A model generated the notes under the pieces. It ran no database searches. It was not told the DNA's origin and saw only the letters and a list, made by a program, of their open reading frames with translations. From the NCBI RefSeq assembly GCF_000379965.1, contig NZ_KB904328.1:124001-188000 (forward strand): DNA of 64,000 nt, in the 5' to 3' direction. Each line of letters starts with the position of its first letter. Within the stretch, counting starts at the first letter, position 1. This DNA comes from Hoylesella nanceiensis DSM 19126 = JCM 15639 (GTDB lineage: Bacteria > Bacteroidota > Bacteroidia > Bacteroidales > Bacteroidaceae). Of the stretch, positions 37,483 to 45,464 are shown piece by piece. Both the position numbers and the translations under genes were made by a program.

Positions 37483-37570
37483 TAAAAGTATTGCTTTAGC
37501 AGCGTAAAAGTTACACTATTATACTCTAAAAGATATCTTTTTACACTCTAAAAACAATGCTTTCGCAACA
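37483..37570. repeat. 88-bp intergenic element, copy 7 (4 x 22 bp)
   Basis: Units start at 37483, 37505, 37527 and 37549, all beginning TAAAA. The second (TAAAAGTTACACTATTA) and third (TAAAAGATATCTTTTTA) are the most divergent units of the family. It separates the PKD-like gene from the LRR gene and may mark a break in the operon. Confidence 0.85.
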
Positions 37571-37662
37571 CTCCCCATAAACAATTGAATGAAAACAACT
37601 TACAAACTTATCTTTTATACCAAAAGAGAGATAACAAACAACCATATATAAAAAGAAATAAT

Positions 37663-39135
37663 ATGATAGAAACAATGATGAAAAAACAATCGGTAGTGAC
37701 TTTACTACTTATGCTGTTGCTGGGATTCGGAGCATGCAGTGAAGACGAGATAGAGACTCCTTTTAGTTTAACACAACACGAATTAAAGCTAGAAGTGGGT
37801 GAAACCACAGAACTTGCACTTAACTCTGGTAGTGGAACCTATTCACTATCAAACGACAATAGTGTTGTAACAGAAGCTATAATAATAGATAGGAAACTAT
37901 CAATCAAAGCACTAACAGCAGGGACTTCTACTCTTACTATCACCGACGAGAACAGTAGTGAGCAAGAAAAATTGAAGGTTTTGGTTACTGAAAAGCCAAC
38001 AGCAATTCCTGAAGGCGTTATAGTAAAAGACCATATTGTGCTACAATGGGATGCAACTCTTATTCCTGCAGACGGCAAAGTGGTGCTTCCTGAAGGCATT
38101 GTGGGCATTGCAGGTGAGGCATTTTATCAAACACCAATACAAAAAATAACATTCCCTACCACCTTAAAGTTTATTGGAAAAGATGCGTTTGCCTATTGCA
38201 ATGGCTTGAAAGAGGTAATACTTCCTGAAGGAATAGACAGCATTGGAGAGAGTGCTTTTTATCAATGTCATTACATTACACAAGTGTTTGTGCCACGAAG
38301 TGTAAAGAAAATTGCACCTAACGTATTTACTCTGTGCACCAGTTTGCACGAAGCTACTCTGCAGAACGGATTAGAACTAATTGGAGAATCGATGTTCTAT
38401 GGCTGTAAATCATTAGACCATATCACCTTTCCAAACACCATTAAAACTATAAAAGATAATGCTTTCAGTGCCTGTACAAACCTAAGAACTATTGAACTAC
38501 CAATTGGTTTAACTACAATAGAAAACACCACATTTAAAGAATGCACTGCACTGAAAAGCGTAAAGCTGCCTGAAACGCTCGAAACAATAGGTAGAGAAGC
38601 ATTCACAGGCTGTGAAAATCTAGACGAGATCAATATCCCTGAAAGTATAAAACTAATAGATGCTTATGCTTTTGCAGCTTGCAAAGCACTTAAAAAGGTG
38701 GAATTGCCCTCACAAATAACCGCAATTATGGCTGGAACATTTAACGATTGCACATCACTCAACACTGTTTTACTTCATAAAGGGATTACTGAAATTGGTA
38801 TCAGTGCATTTAAAAATTGCAACAATTTAGTAGATATTACACTTCCAGAAGGCGTTACAAAGATTAATAATTTTGCATTCCAGAACTGCACTACCTTGCT
38901 TTCTATCGATCTTCCCGCATCATTAAAAGAGATAAAACTAAATGCTTTTGTTGCATGTAAAAACTTATCAAAAGTGAAATGCCATGCCAATACACCTCCA
39001 ACAGTGATGAAAGGAGCATTTAGAAACTCATATACTAGCAAAGAACTCCTCGTTCCTTCTGATGCTATCTCTACCTATAAAACATCTAGTTGGATGCAAG
39101 AGGGCTTTACAAACATAAATACAATAATACCCTAA
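37663..39135 (+). CDS. BspA-type leucine-rich repeat surface lipoprotein
   Basis: I place the start at the ATG at 37663 (MIETMMKKQS); an ATG five codons later (37678) is an alternative. Lipobox FGAC predicts a lipoprotein. Residues of about 30-110 form a bacterial Ig-like (Big_2-type) module. About 14 LRR_5 repeats of the form IG-xx-AFxxCxxLxxIxLPxxLxxI follow to the C-terminus, and many units carry a conserved cysteine (AYCNGL, TGCENL, KNCNNL). BspA-like proteins of Tannerella and Treponema bind fibronectin and other cells. Here adhesion or a ligand role next to SusCD is inferred. Confidence 0.9.
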   Translation: MIETMMKKQSVVTLLLMLLLGFGACSEDEIETPFSLTQHELKLEVGETTELALNSGSGTYSLSNDNSVVTEAIIIDRKLSIKALTAGTSTLTITDENSSEQEKLKVLVTEKPTAIPEGVIVKDHIVLQWDATLIPADGKVVLPEGIVGIAGEAFYQTPIQKITFPTTLKFIGKDAFAYCNGLKEVILPEGIDSIGESAFYQCHYITQVFVPRSVKKIAPNVFTLCTSLHEATLQNGLELIGESMFYGCKSLDHITFPNTIKTIKDNAFSACTNLRTIELPIGLTTIENTTFKECTALKSVKLPETLETIGREAFTGCENLDEINIPESIKLIDAYAFAACKALKKVELPSQITAIMAGTFNDCTSLNTVLLHKGITEIGISAFKNCNNLVDITLPEGVTKINNFAFQNCTTLLSIDLPASLKEIKLNAFVACKNLSKVKCHANTPPTVMKGAFRNSYTSKELLVPSDAISTYKTSSWMQEGFTNINTIIP

Positions 39136-39160
39136 AATAAACCATTTAAAATAAAAAACA

Positions 39161-39814
39161 ATGAAAAGAAAAACAATGAATCAATTAATGCGAGTTACTT
39201 TCTTAATAGTTTTGCTCTTTACAAGTATTGCTTTACAGGCAAAAGACGTTGAGTTTGATTTCAAAGCAAATCCATGGGGATTACCAGTTGCACCTAAATA
39301 CGGTGAACCTGAAGAAGGAAAGCTCGATAATGATGTAAAAATTGAGCAAGATGGAGTGGTTATTACACAGCAAAAAATGAATAACAAGTATTGGAATCGC
39401 TTGTTTGCTGATGGCCTTACCATATACTCTAAAAATGGAATAACAATCACAGCACCACGTGGATTCAAAATAAATGGAATTGATTTCTATTGTGTAAGCG
39501 ACTTTGATTTTGATTTATCTACTGATAATGAGCCAACTATTGAATCTGAAGTTGATAATGATAAACTCTATAAAAGCAAGGCAAAAGGTTTGGTTTTAAA
39601 ATATAAAAACAGCACAAGTAGAACTCGTTTAACAAAAATCATAGTACACCTTGAACCTAACGACATTACAGGAATTACACACCAACCCCTAAATTCTGAT
39701 GTTAATGAGATTGTTTATTCGCTTGACGGCATCAGAGTTGGCACCACAAAAGATTTTCATTTGCTCTCTAAAGGAATTTATATTGTAGGTAGAAAGAAAG
39801 TACAAAAGTATTAA
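39161..39814 (+). CDS. Secreted protein of unknown function with Prevotella-type tail
   Basis: The product is 217 residues. A signal peptide covers about residues 7-27 (ending LQAKD). The body is beta-rich (VEFDFKANPWGLP, ITITAPRGFKINGIDFYC, SRTRLTKIIVHLEP) and resembles the small modules that precede C-terminal anchors in Prevotella. The tail IVYSLDGIRVGTTKDFHLLS followed by KGIYIVGRKK is the same type as in the gene at 22678. I do not recognise a family. It follows the LRR gene by 25 nt and is probably in the same transcript. Confidence 0.75.
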   Translation: MKRKTMNQLMRVTFLIVLLFTSIALQAKDVEFDFKANPWGLPVAPKYGEPEEGKLDNDVKIEQDGVVITQQKMNNKYWNRLFADGLTIYSKNGITITAPRGFKINGIDFYCVSDFDFDLSTDNEPTIESEVDNDKLYKSKAKGLVLKYKNSTSRTRLTKIIVHLEPNDITGITHQPLNSDVNEIVYSLDGIRVGTTKDFHLLSKGIYIVGRKKVQKY

Positions 39815-40023
39815 AAGAGTATATGTGCAAGTTAATTTGAAACAATAATGATCATTACTTCTAAATAATAAAGATTCTTTTACATTTAACTTTTTATTGA
39901 ATGATCTGTTGATTGTAATTTAAACACACATCAAAAACAAATTATATCGATACTGAACGAGTATTTAATTGGATATTAATATTTCGATTTGCATTGGTAT
40001 AATGGTAATATATCTATAAAATT

Positions 40024-40054
40024 AAAGGACGACTTTTTATGAAAGTCGTCCTTT
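40024..40054. terminator. Bidirectional terminator between convergent operons
   Basis: AAAGGACGACTTT (40024-40036) pairs perfectly with AAAGTCGTCCTTT (40042-40054), loop TTATG, T/A-rich on both sides. It ends the SusCD-LRR operon on the plus strand. Confidence 0.92.
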
Positions 40055-40072
40055 ATCATTAATATTTCAAAA

Positions 40073-40160
40073 CAAAAGCATTGAGTTTGAATAATAAAAG
40101 CATTGAGTTTACAGCCTAAAAGCACTGCTTTTGAAGTGTAAAAACATTGCTTTTAGAATA
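40073..40160. repeat. 88-bp intergenic element, copy 8 (4 x 22 bp)
   Basis: Units start at 40073, 40095, 40117 and 40139. Cores: CAAAAGCATTGAGTTTG, TAAAAGCATTGAGTTTA, TAAAAGCACTGCTTTTG, TAAAAACATTGCTTTTA. It is in the gap between convergent operons, 18 nt from the terminator. Confidence 0.95.
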
Positions 40161-40262
40161 CGACTAAAGAGACGCTCTTTGTGAAAAGAGTGCCGATAGG
40201 ATTACAAATAGAATGAATGTAAAAATAAAATCGATTGAAATGAGGCAAGAACAACAAGACGA

Positions 40263-41081
40263 TTAGTGCTTGTTTTGCTCCATTTCTCTATACGAATGTT
40301 CGAGATCGAGATAGTGAAAGTTGTGTTGTCGACGCTTATCTTCGGGTGGAAGTTGCATATAATTGCCGTATTTCATCTTGAGATAAGTATCTGGTTGAGC
40401 CACTCCAAGCACTTCTATGTCTTCGAACTTACAAGGAATTGGGGTGCCAAGTACCTCTTTTGGCATCACAAAGCGCAAGCCATCGTCGTAGTCTGCCACA
40501 AGAGTTGACTTGTCGAAGTCGTACTTTGTAAGAATGTTTCGAATACTTTTTTGAACACCTTTCAATGTAAACAGCTTGCGACAAAGCAACGGAACCCAGC
40601 TACTTGGGCCTTTTCCGTGTTTATAAGGGTCACGTTGAACAAGATAAAGCACTGTTCTATAAAACTTATAACGTGCAAAATGCCAGCGTTTACACCAGTT
40701 ATTGGGCACTCCATCTAATGGAAACACGTCGATATAAGCCCCTCCAAGATAGCGAAGGTGCATGCGTTCGATAATAGTTGTACTGCTATCTTGAATCTTT
40801 GCGAATGCTATTGGATAGTTTTCGTCGTTCTCTGCACACACCATCTCATAGGGATTGGGCAACCATTCTTTTGCATGAGCAATCAAAAGGTCGTAATCTT
40901 TGCGGGGCATAGCAATGTCGATATCATCGTCCCAGGGTATAAATCCACCGTGACGAACGGCTCCTAACTGTGTTCCTGCCCATATATAATAACGCAAGTT
41001 GTGCTCTTTACACACCTTATCTATCGTTTGAAGGGTTTTAAGAATACAGTTGTGAAGGGCTTTAATATCGTAGTTTGCCAT
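40263..41081 (-). CDS. LicD-family phosphotransferase
   Basis: LicD proteins transfer a phospho-amino-alcohol (classically phosphocholine) from a CDP carrier to a cell-surface glycan. The family motif is intact: WAGTQLGAVRHGGFIPWDDD followed by IDIAMPR (residues about 34-59), where the aspartates bind metal. Residues 110-130 (YLGGAYIDVFPLDGVPN) form the second conserved block. The length of 272 is normal. It lies 2 nt after the LicC-like gene in a three-gene operon. The acceptor and donor are unknown. Confidence 0.92.
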   Translation of the reverse strand: MANYDIKALHNCILKTLQTIDKVCKEHNLRYYIWAGTQLGAVRHGGFIPWDDDIDIAMPRKDYDLLIAHAKEWLPNPYEMVCAENDENYPIAFAKIQDSSTTIIERMHLRYLGGAYIDVFPLDGVPNNWCKRWHFARYKFYRTVLYLVQRDPYKHGKGPSSWVPLLCRKLFTLKGVQKSIRNILTKYDFDKSTLVADYDDGLRFVMPKEVLGTPIPCKFEDIEVLGVAQPDTYLKMKYGNYMQLPPEDKRRQHNFHYLDLEHSYREMEQNKH

Positions 41082-41083
41082 GA

Positions 41084-41812
41084 TTAAAACAAGTGTTGTG
41101 GAATGATTTTCTGTGCGTTTTGGAAGTCTTCTACCGTATCTAACTCAGTAGAAAATATCGAAGTGGTGTCTACAACCTTAAAAGAATGACCTTGAGCAAT
41201 GAGTCTTTCAAATGCTAACTCATAGAACACGTTTTCGAGATGCTCTGTGTTCATCATCTTTTCTAACTCATCATAAAGTGCTTGCGAATAGCTATTGCTG
41301 ATCTTTTCGATTCCAACCGACTCGCCTAAAGCCTCTTCTGGGCTACATTCTTTGGTGATTTGGGTTATTGTTCTCTCTGCATTTACTACCACTTTCATCT
41401 CCTCTTCGCCCAAAGGATGCTGATTAACGGCTAACGAAGAGCCTTCAACTGCCATTAAAGCGTGGAGCAAAAGGGGATCGAAAAGTATGTCGCTATCGAG
41501 CAAAAGGAATTCTTTTCCCTTTACATACTTCATTGCAAGCCAAAGAGAATAAATGTTATTGGTGCTTTCGAACACTGCATTGTGCTCAAAAAGTATATCT
41601 TCTTGGGGATAACGACTGGTTAAAAAGTCCTCAATTTGCTCGTGCAAATAACCTGTAACCACAACAAATTGAGTCACTCCAACGCTTTTTAGGGCGTTAA
41701 AGGTACGTTCTAACAACGATTTTTGCCCTATTTTTAAAAGACATTTGGGCGTTGTATCGGTTAAAGGACGTAGGCGTTTGGCCATGCCAGCAGCCAAAAT
41801 AACTGCTATCAT
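41084..41812 (-). CDS. LicC-like NTP transferase (CDP-amino-alcohol synthase)
   Basis: It is likely to activate a phosphorylated amino alcohol with CTP. The N-terminal nucleotide-binding signature LAAGMAKRLRPLTDTTPKCL (residues 6-25) is typical of sugar-phosphate and phosphocholine cytidylyltransferases. DSDILFD at about 105-111 is the metal-binding block. The closest families are LicC (phosphocholine) and PntC (aminoethylphosphonate). It overlaps the aminotransferase stop by 4 nt (ATGA) and is followed by LicD, which points to the donor of the LicD reaction. The substrate is not determined by sequence alone. Confidence 0.88.
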   Translation of the reverse strand: MIAVILAAGMAKRLRPLTDTTPKCLLKIGQKSLLERTFNALKSVGVTQFVVVTGYLHEQIEDFLTSRYPQEDILFEHNAVFESTNNIYSLWLAMKYVKGKEFLLLDSDILFDPLLLHALMAVEGSSLAVNQHPLGEEEMKVVVNAERTITQITKECSPEEALGESVGIEKISNSYSQALYDELEKMMNTEHLENVFYELAFERLIAQGHSFKVVDTTSIFSTELDTVEDFQNAQKIIPQHLF

Positions 41813-42861
41813 GGTTGTGCTATGCGTTTAATGGTGTCGCAAACAAAGCGGTTTTGCTCTGCTCGTCCAAGCGTAATGCGTAGATGTGAGTTGATATCGG
41901 GCTCGCTCATAAACTTCACTTTGTAGTTACTTTGAGCAAAAGCCTGTTGCAATGCTTCTTTCAACTCAAGGGGATATTTAATCAATATGAAGTTGGCTAC
42001 CGACTTATAAACCTTAAATCCGGGTAAAACACCTATCTCATTAGTATACATTTGACGTGCTTCTTCCATCACACGAGCCACTTCTCGGTAGTGGGCATCA
42101 GACTTAAGAGCTGCTATTCCCAACTCTTCTGAAAGACGATCGTAGCCTAAATACATGTTAGCATACTTCAAAAAGGCGTCCATTTCGCCCCCTTTGCCCA
42201 CAAAACCATAGCCTAATCGCAAGCCAGGAAGGCCGTAGAACTTAGACATTGTGCGACAAACGATGATGTTTGGATAAGTGTTTATAAGGCGTTTGATATA
42301 GTCTCCGCTCTTAGAAACAAACGAAGCGTAAGCCTCATCCACCACAACTATGGTGCTTGAAGGCACAAACGAAAGGATTTGTTCTATCTCTTCGCCTGTT
42401 AAACCGTTACCTGTTGGGTTGTTTGGAGATGCAACCAATAACAAACGGGGTTGCTTTTCCTCTACAATAGCTTTGAGTTCGTCGAGGTTATAGGTGTAAG
42501 TATCTTCTTGTTCGTACATTGGATACAACTCAGTTTCACCCTCTACCTCATCAGCAATCGACTTATAATACCACCAAGAGAACTTAGGTATGAGCATTTT
42601 TCTATTATTTCCCTTTGTAAGGAAATAGTGAACAGTCTTTTTAAGCAGATCTTCTGCGCCATATCCCACCATCACTTGGTGTTCTTCTATATCGTATAAC
42701 TCTGATAAATACACAGAGAATATGCTCTTTTTACCTTCATCATAAATGCGAGTGTAGAACGCAAACTTATTAACATCAAAGTTTTTGAAAGCTTCTACCA
42801 CTTCTTTTGATGGCTCGAAGTTAAACTCGTTCCTATCAAGATAATTCAATTCATTTTGCAT
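41809..42861 (-). CDS. HisC/CobD-like PLP aminotransferase or decarboxylase
   Basis: This is a class I/II fold PLP enzyme of 350 residues. PLP contacts are visible: SPNNPTGN (145-152), DEAY (175-178), Schiff-base lysine K207 (MSKFYGLPGLRLGY) and R215. It is most like histidinol-phosphate aminotransferase and its paralogue CobD, which decarboxylates phosphothreonine. No other his gene is near. It overlaps the licC-like gene by 4 nt, so it probably makes the amino-alcohol phosphate or a related amine for that pathway, for instance by acting on phosphoserine. That substrate is inference. Confidence 0.85.
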   Translation of the reverse strand: MQNELNYLDRNEFNFEPSKEVVEAFKNFDVNKFAFYTRIYDEGKKSIFSVYLSELYDIEEHQVMVGYGAEDLLKKTVHYFLTKGNNRKMLIPKFSWWYYKSIADEVEGETELYPMYEQEDTYTYNLDELKAIVEEKQPRLLLVASPNNPTGNGLTGEEIEQILSFVPSSTIVVVDEAYASFVSKSGDYIKRLINTYPNIIVCRTMSKFYGLPGLRLGYGFVGKGGEMDAFLKYANMYLGYDRLSEELGIAALKSDAHYREVARVMEEARQMYTNEIGVLPGFKVYKSVANFILIKYPLELKEALQQAFAQSNYKVKFMSEPDINSHLRITLGRAEQNRFVCDTIKRIAQP

Positions 42862-42880
42862 CTTTTCGTCGATTTTGCTA

Positions 42881-42911
42881 CAAAGATAATGAAAATAGCA
42901 AAATTAAGCAA
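42881..42911 (-). promoter_or_regulatory. Bacteroidota-type promoter of the aminotransferase-licC-licD operon
   Basis: On the minus strand TTG (42911-42909), 20 nt, TATCTTTG (42888-42881). The start would be near 42874, a very short leader of about 12 nt. Confidence 0.78.
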
Positions 42912-42953
42912 CTCTTTCTTTCGTGTTATACTATGTTTGCTCTTTTTAAAAGC

Positions 42954-43032
42954 ATAAAAAAGCGAGCGTCTATCTATTACAGACCGACGCCCACAGCTTA
43001 CAAACTTAGGTGCTATTGCACTACAATAGCAT
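42954..43032 (-). ncRNA. Candidate small RNA 3' end: two hairpins and a T-run
   Basis: On the minus strand a hairpin of TGCTATTG/CAATAGCA (43031-43011) is followed by a second hairpin, GCGTCGGTCT/AGATAGACGC (42990-42966), and then CTTTTTTAT. The second hairpin is a good intrinsic terminator. No coding gene ends here: the nearest upstream minus-strand stop is 1.2 kb away. I cannot find its promoter. Confidence 0.4.
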
Positions 43033-43035
43033 TAT

Positions 43036-43519
43036 GAAAAAAGTTCTGTTAAAATTAAATTGGTATATAACGCTTTTTCTATATTTATATTATTGATAAC
43101 TACTTGAGGGCGAAATAAATACCCACAATAGCTCTTTGAGTATCTTTTTATTGCCGAATTGTGGTTATTTCTCTTAGTTTTTCAACTAAAAAGTAATAGC
43201 GCATAGACACCAACAACAAACAAACCGCCTAAGCAGTCCGCATCAAAAGAGGACTCCTTGCATTGTAAGATGTTCTGAATTTCTGTGTCGCTAAATGATT
43301 TATGTGTTTTATAGTATCTTCAATTAGAATGTTTTTCGATTCTTCATAGCCAATACTTTCAGCATAAGTCGCAGTTTTTTCGTTTTAAAGTTGATATTGT
43401 TTAAGTCGATACAAATATATAAAATTGATTTATATCACTTCGTTTTATTCGTAACTTTATATTTGTTGTTTTGTATATTTAACATAAAACGAAAAAGAAA
43501 GGGGTGTTTTCGGCAGAGC
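43036..43519. other. Long non-coding stretch with inverted repeats
   Basis: No supported gene lies in this part of the 1.3-kb gap. An interrupted inverted repeat (GAAATAA...CCACAAT at 43112-43129 with its complement at 43158-43171) and a small hairpin AGTCC/GGACT (43235-43255) are visible. Confidence 0.35.
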
Positions 43520-43584
43520 AAAAAAAAAAGGGGCTCCGCCGAGTCCCAACCTTTGTTAACCTTAAATCTAATACTATGAAAAAC
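43520..43584 (-). ncRNA. Short small RNA gene, relative of the 190-nt RNA
   Basis: On the minus strand a consensus promoter (43591-43620) is followed by about 65 nt that end in a hairpin with GGGACTCGGCGGAGCCCC (43547-43530) and ten T residues. The segment TAGTATTAGATTTAAGGTTAA resembles TAGTTATTAGTTTAAGGTAA in the 190-nt RNA copies. No ORF of meaningful length exists. Confidence 0.62.
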
Positions 43585-43590
43585 ACAATG

Positions 43591-43620
43591 CAAAGATAAT
43601 ACTTTTTTAGAAAAATGCAA
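43591..43620 (-). promoter_or_regulatory. Promoter of the short small RNA
   Basis: On the minus strand TTG (43620-43618), 19 nt, TATCTTTG (43598-43591). Confidence 0.75.
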
Positions 43621-43826
43621 GTTGTTTGCGGTAACAATTTTATAATTATCTATTTTTATTGATTTTTATCAAAGAGAATGTAGAATTTTATGAATAAAAG
43701 TTTACTTTTAGTTTTTCGATTAGTAGATTTTTTGCATCGTAAATCTATGCAAAATAGAATTTTTCTTTATCTCATCATATTTCAAAAAGATAAAGAAAAC
43801 GAAAATAATACTTTCTTATTCACTTT

Positions 43827-43914
43827 TAAAAACAATGCTTTTGCTGTGTAAAAGATATGTTATTACACAAAAATAGCAATGCTTTTACGATCTAAAAGCA
43901 TTGCTATTTCAAAG
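43827..43914. repeat. 88-bp intergenic element, copy 9 (4 x 22 bp)
   Basis: Units start at 43827, 43849, 43871 and 43893. Cores: TAAAAACAATGCTTTTG, TAAAAGATATGTTATTA, AAATAGCAATGCTTTTA, TAAAAGCATTGCTATTT. It lies between the small RNA and the end of the sialic-acid operon. Confidence 0.9.
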
Positions 43915-44165
43915 TGCTTTGTATGTTGCTGATTTTCAATACAACTGCAAAGCTGAATAACTTTATATGCGATAGAGACTCAAATACTGGCTGTTGAGCT
44001 TGTAAAACGACTTTCTTTGCCTGCAAACCGCAACTCTATCAAAGACTGAAAACGAACGGATCGCTCTCAAACAGCGCAGAGAGCTATTTCAAGAAGTCGC
44101 TCTTTAGAGATGCACCGAGCGTGCCATCATCTTGCAACAACATTGCCCCTTGCCTTCTATCTCAT

Positions 44166-45314
44166 TTATTCCCAAGTAATTTTGCTCACTTCTGCCGAGC
44201 GAACTCCAGGCTTTAACTCGCCTCCAACATAGTAAATTGCGTTGTTAGCACGCACCATCAAAGCGCCTGCACGAGCCAAATGAGGTGACGAAAGATTGGT
44301 TTCTGTCCAGCTATTGGTCTTTGCATTGAAAAGCATAAGGGTGCCATTGAAACGATACCACTCAACTGGTCGCTTCAAATAGTTTTGCTTTTCAACCATT
44401 TTATACGCTCCACTAATAGCATCAAAGAAGATATCTTTATTCACTCCACCTGTTAATAGCACTTCGTTTGCATTGAGTTGAACTGCCGCAGCACCTACTG
44501 TTGTAAGCGAATGAGCCTCGTCTTTGCCGATAAAGCCAAGCTGTTGCCATTCTTTTTTAGTCAAATCAAATTGCAAACCCTCTGTATAAACAACGGGGGC
44601 TCCACCCTTTGAGCCGTCATAAAAACCACCCCAAAGCTGGAATTTGTTATCTATTGCAGCGCAAACGGGTTGCACTCGTGGCGAAGAAGGAAGGGTTGTA
44701 GCTTCTACCCAACCATTATTTACATCTGAAAGGTTAAGGGTTAATACCTTTAAAGAAGGCGCACCATCTGCCACTCCACCCGCAACTACGATGTGATTGT
44801 TCACGATGGTACCTGTCATGTTATCGAGTGTGCAAGGCAACGAGGGCAGTTTATTGAACTGAACGCTCATTGTTTGACTGTCGAACAGCATTTCATAAGC
44901 ATCTTTAAGCGATCCTTCGAGGTTGTTTCCACCTATCATATAGATGCCTTTTGGTGATGGGATGCTCACTCCATAGCCTGCTTCTACGGGCAACTCGCCT
45001 ACTTTTGTCCACGAAAGACAATTGCCTTGCGCCAGGTTTGCAGCATAAACGCCCTTATAATAGTGTTTCTTTCCACCCTCAAACACGGGTTTATCGGGGA
45101 AATTACAGCCTCCTGCCATAATCAAATAGTCGTTAACAACGCCTCCAAAGGGTGCTGAAACGCCCTTTTCTATACCGTTTTCGGTGTTAGGAAAGCCCTT
45201 CATCACCTCTATTTTGAATGTATGTTTCATCTTATTTCTTTTGTGCTTGCGTGCCCATGTCGTTACTGCACAAAGGCAAAGAACAAGCGTTAGCGGTAAA
45301 AATAAATATCTCAT
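44166..45314 (-). CDS. Cyclically permuted mutarotase (NanM-like Kelch protein)
   Basis: It probably speeds up anomer conversion of released sialic acid. The ATG at 45314 (MRYLFLPLTL) gives a signal peptide or anchor; the frame is open 14 codons further, but the extra residues look unlike a signal. The body is a six-bladed Kelch propeller with repeated GG motifs (IMAGGCNF, YMIGGNN, VVAGGV, LWGGFYDG, LLTGGV, YYVGGE). The circular order of blades, with the sequence starting inside a blade, fits the cyclically permuted mutarotase family. It is the fourth gene of the nan operon. Confidence 0.85.
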   Translation of the reverse strand: MRYLFLPLTLVLCLCAVTTWARKHKRNKMKHTFKIEVMKGFPNTENGIEKGVSAPFGGVVNDYLIMAGGCNFPDKPVFEGGKKHYYKGVYAANLAQGNCLSWTKVGELPVEAGYGVSIPSPKGIYMIGGNNLEGSLKDAYEMLFDSQTMSVQFNKLPSLPCTLDNMTGTIVNNHIVVAGGVADGAPSLKVLTLNLSDVNNGWVEATTLPSSPRVQPVCAAIDNKFQLWGGFYDGSKGGAPVVYTEGLQFDLTKKEWQQLGFIGKDEAHSLTTVGAAAVQLNANEVLLTGGVNKDIFFDAISGAYKMVEKQNYLKRPVEWYRFNGTLMLFNAKTNSWTETNLSSPHLARAGALMVRANNAIYYVGGELKPGVRSAEVSKITWE

Positions 45315-45464
45315 AATTTCAATAAGCAAACGATTAACGTGCATACAACTCGCCATTAACGAGGTCGTTCAATAGCTCTGCATACTTTGTTGATACTGCA
45401 TTAGCAAACATTTCGCCTTTCTTTGCTGTTGCTTATAATTATTTCAATTGGAATAAAAATGGGT

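Noticed and set aside
41809-42861. Genuine hisC of histidine biosynthesis
   Set aside because: No other his gene is near, and overlap with the licC-like gene points to another pathway; it cannot be fully excluded.
43435-43620. Short open frames over the 43.5-kb RNA
   Set aside because: They run through the promoter and terminator hairpin and are not consistent with the predicted transcript.
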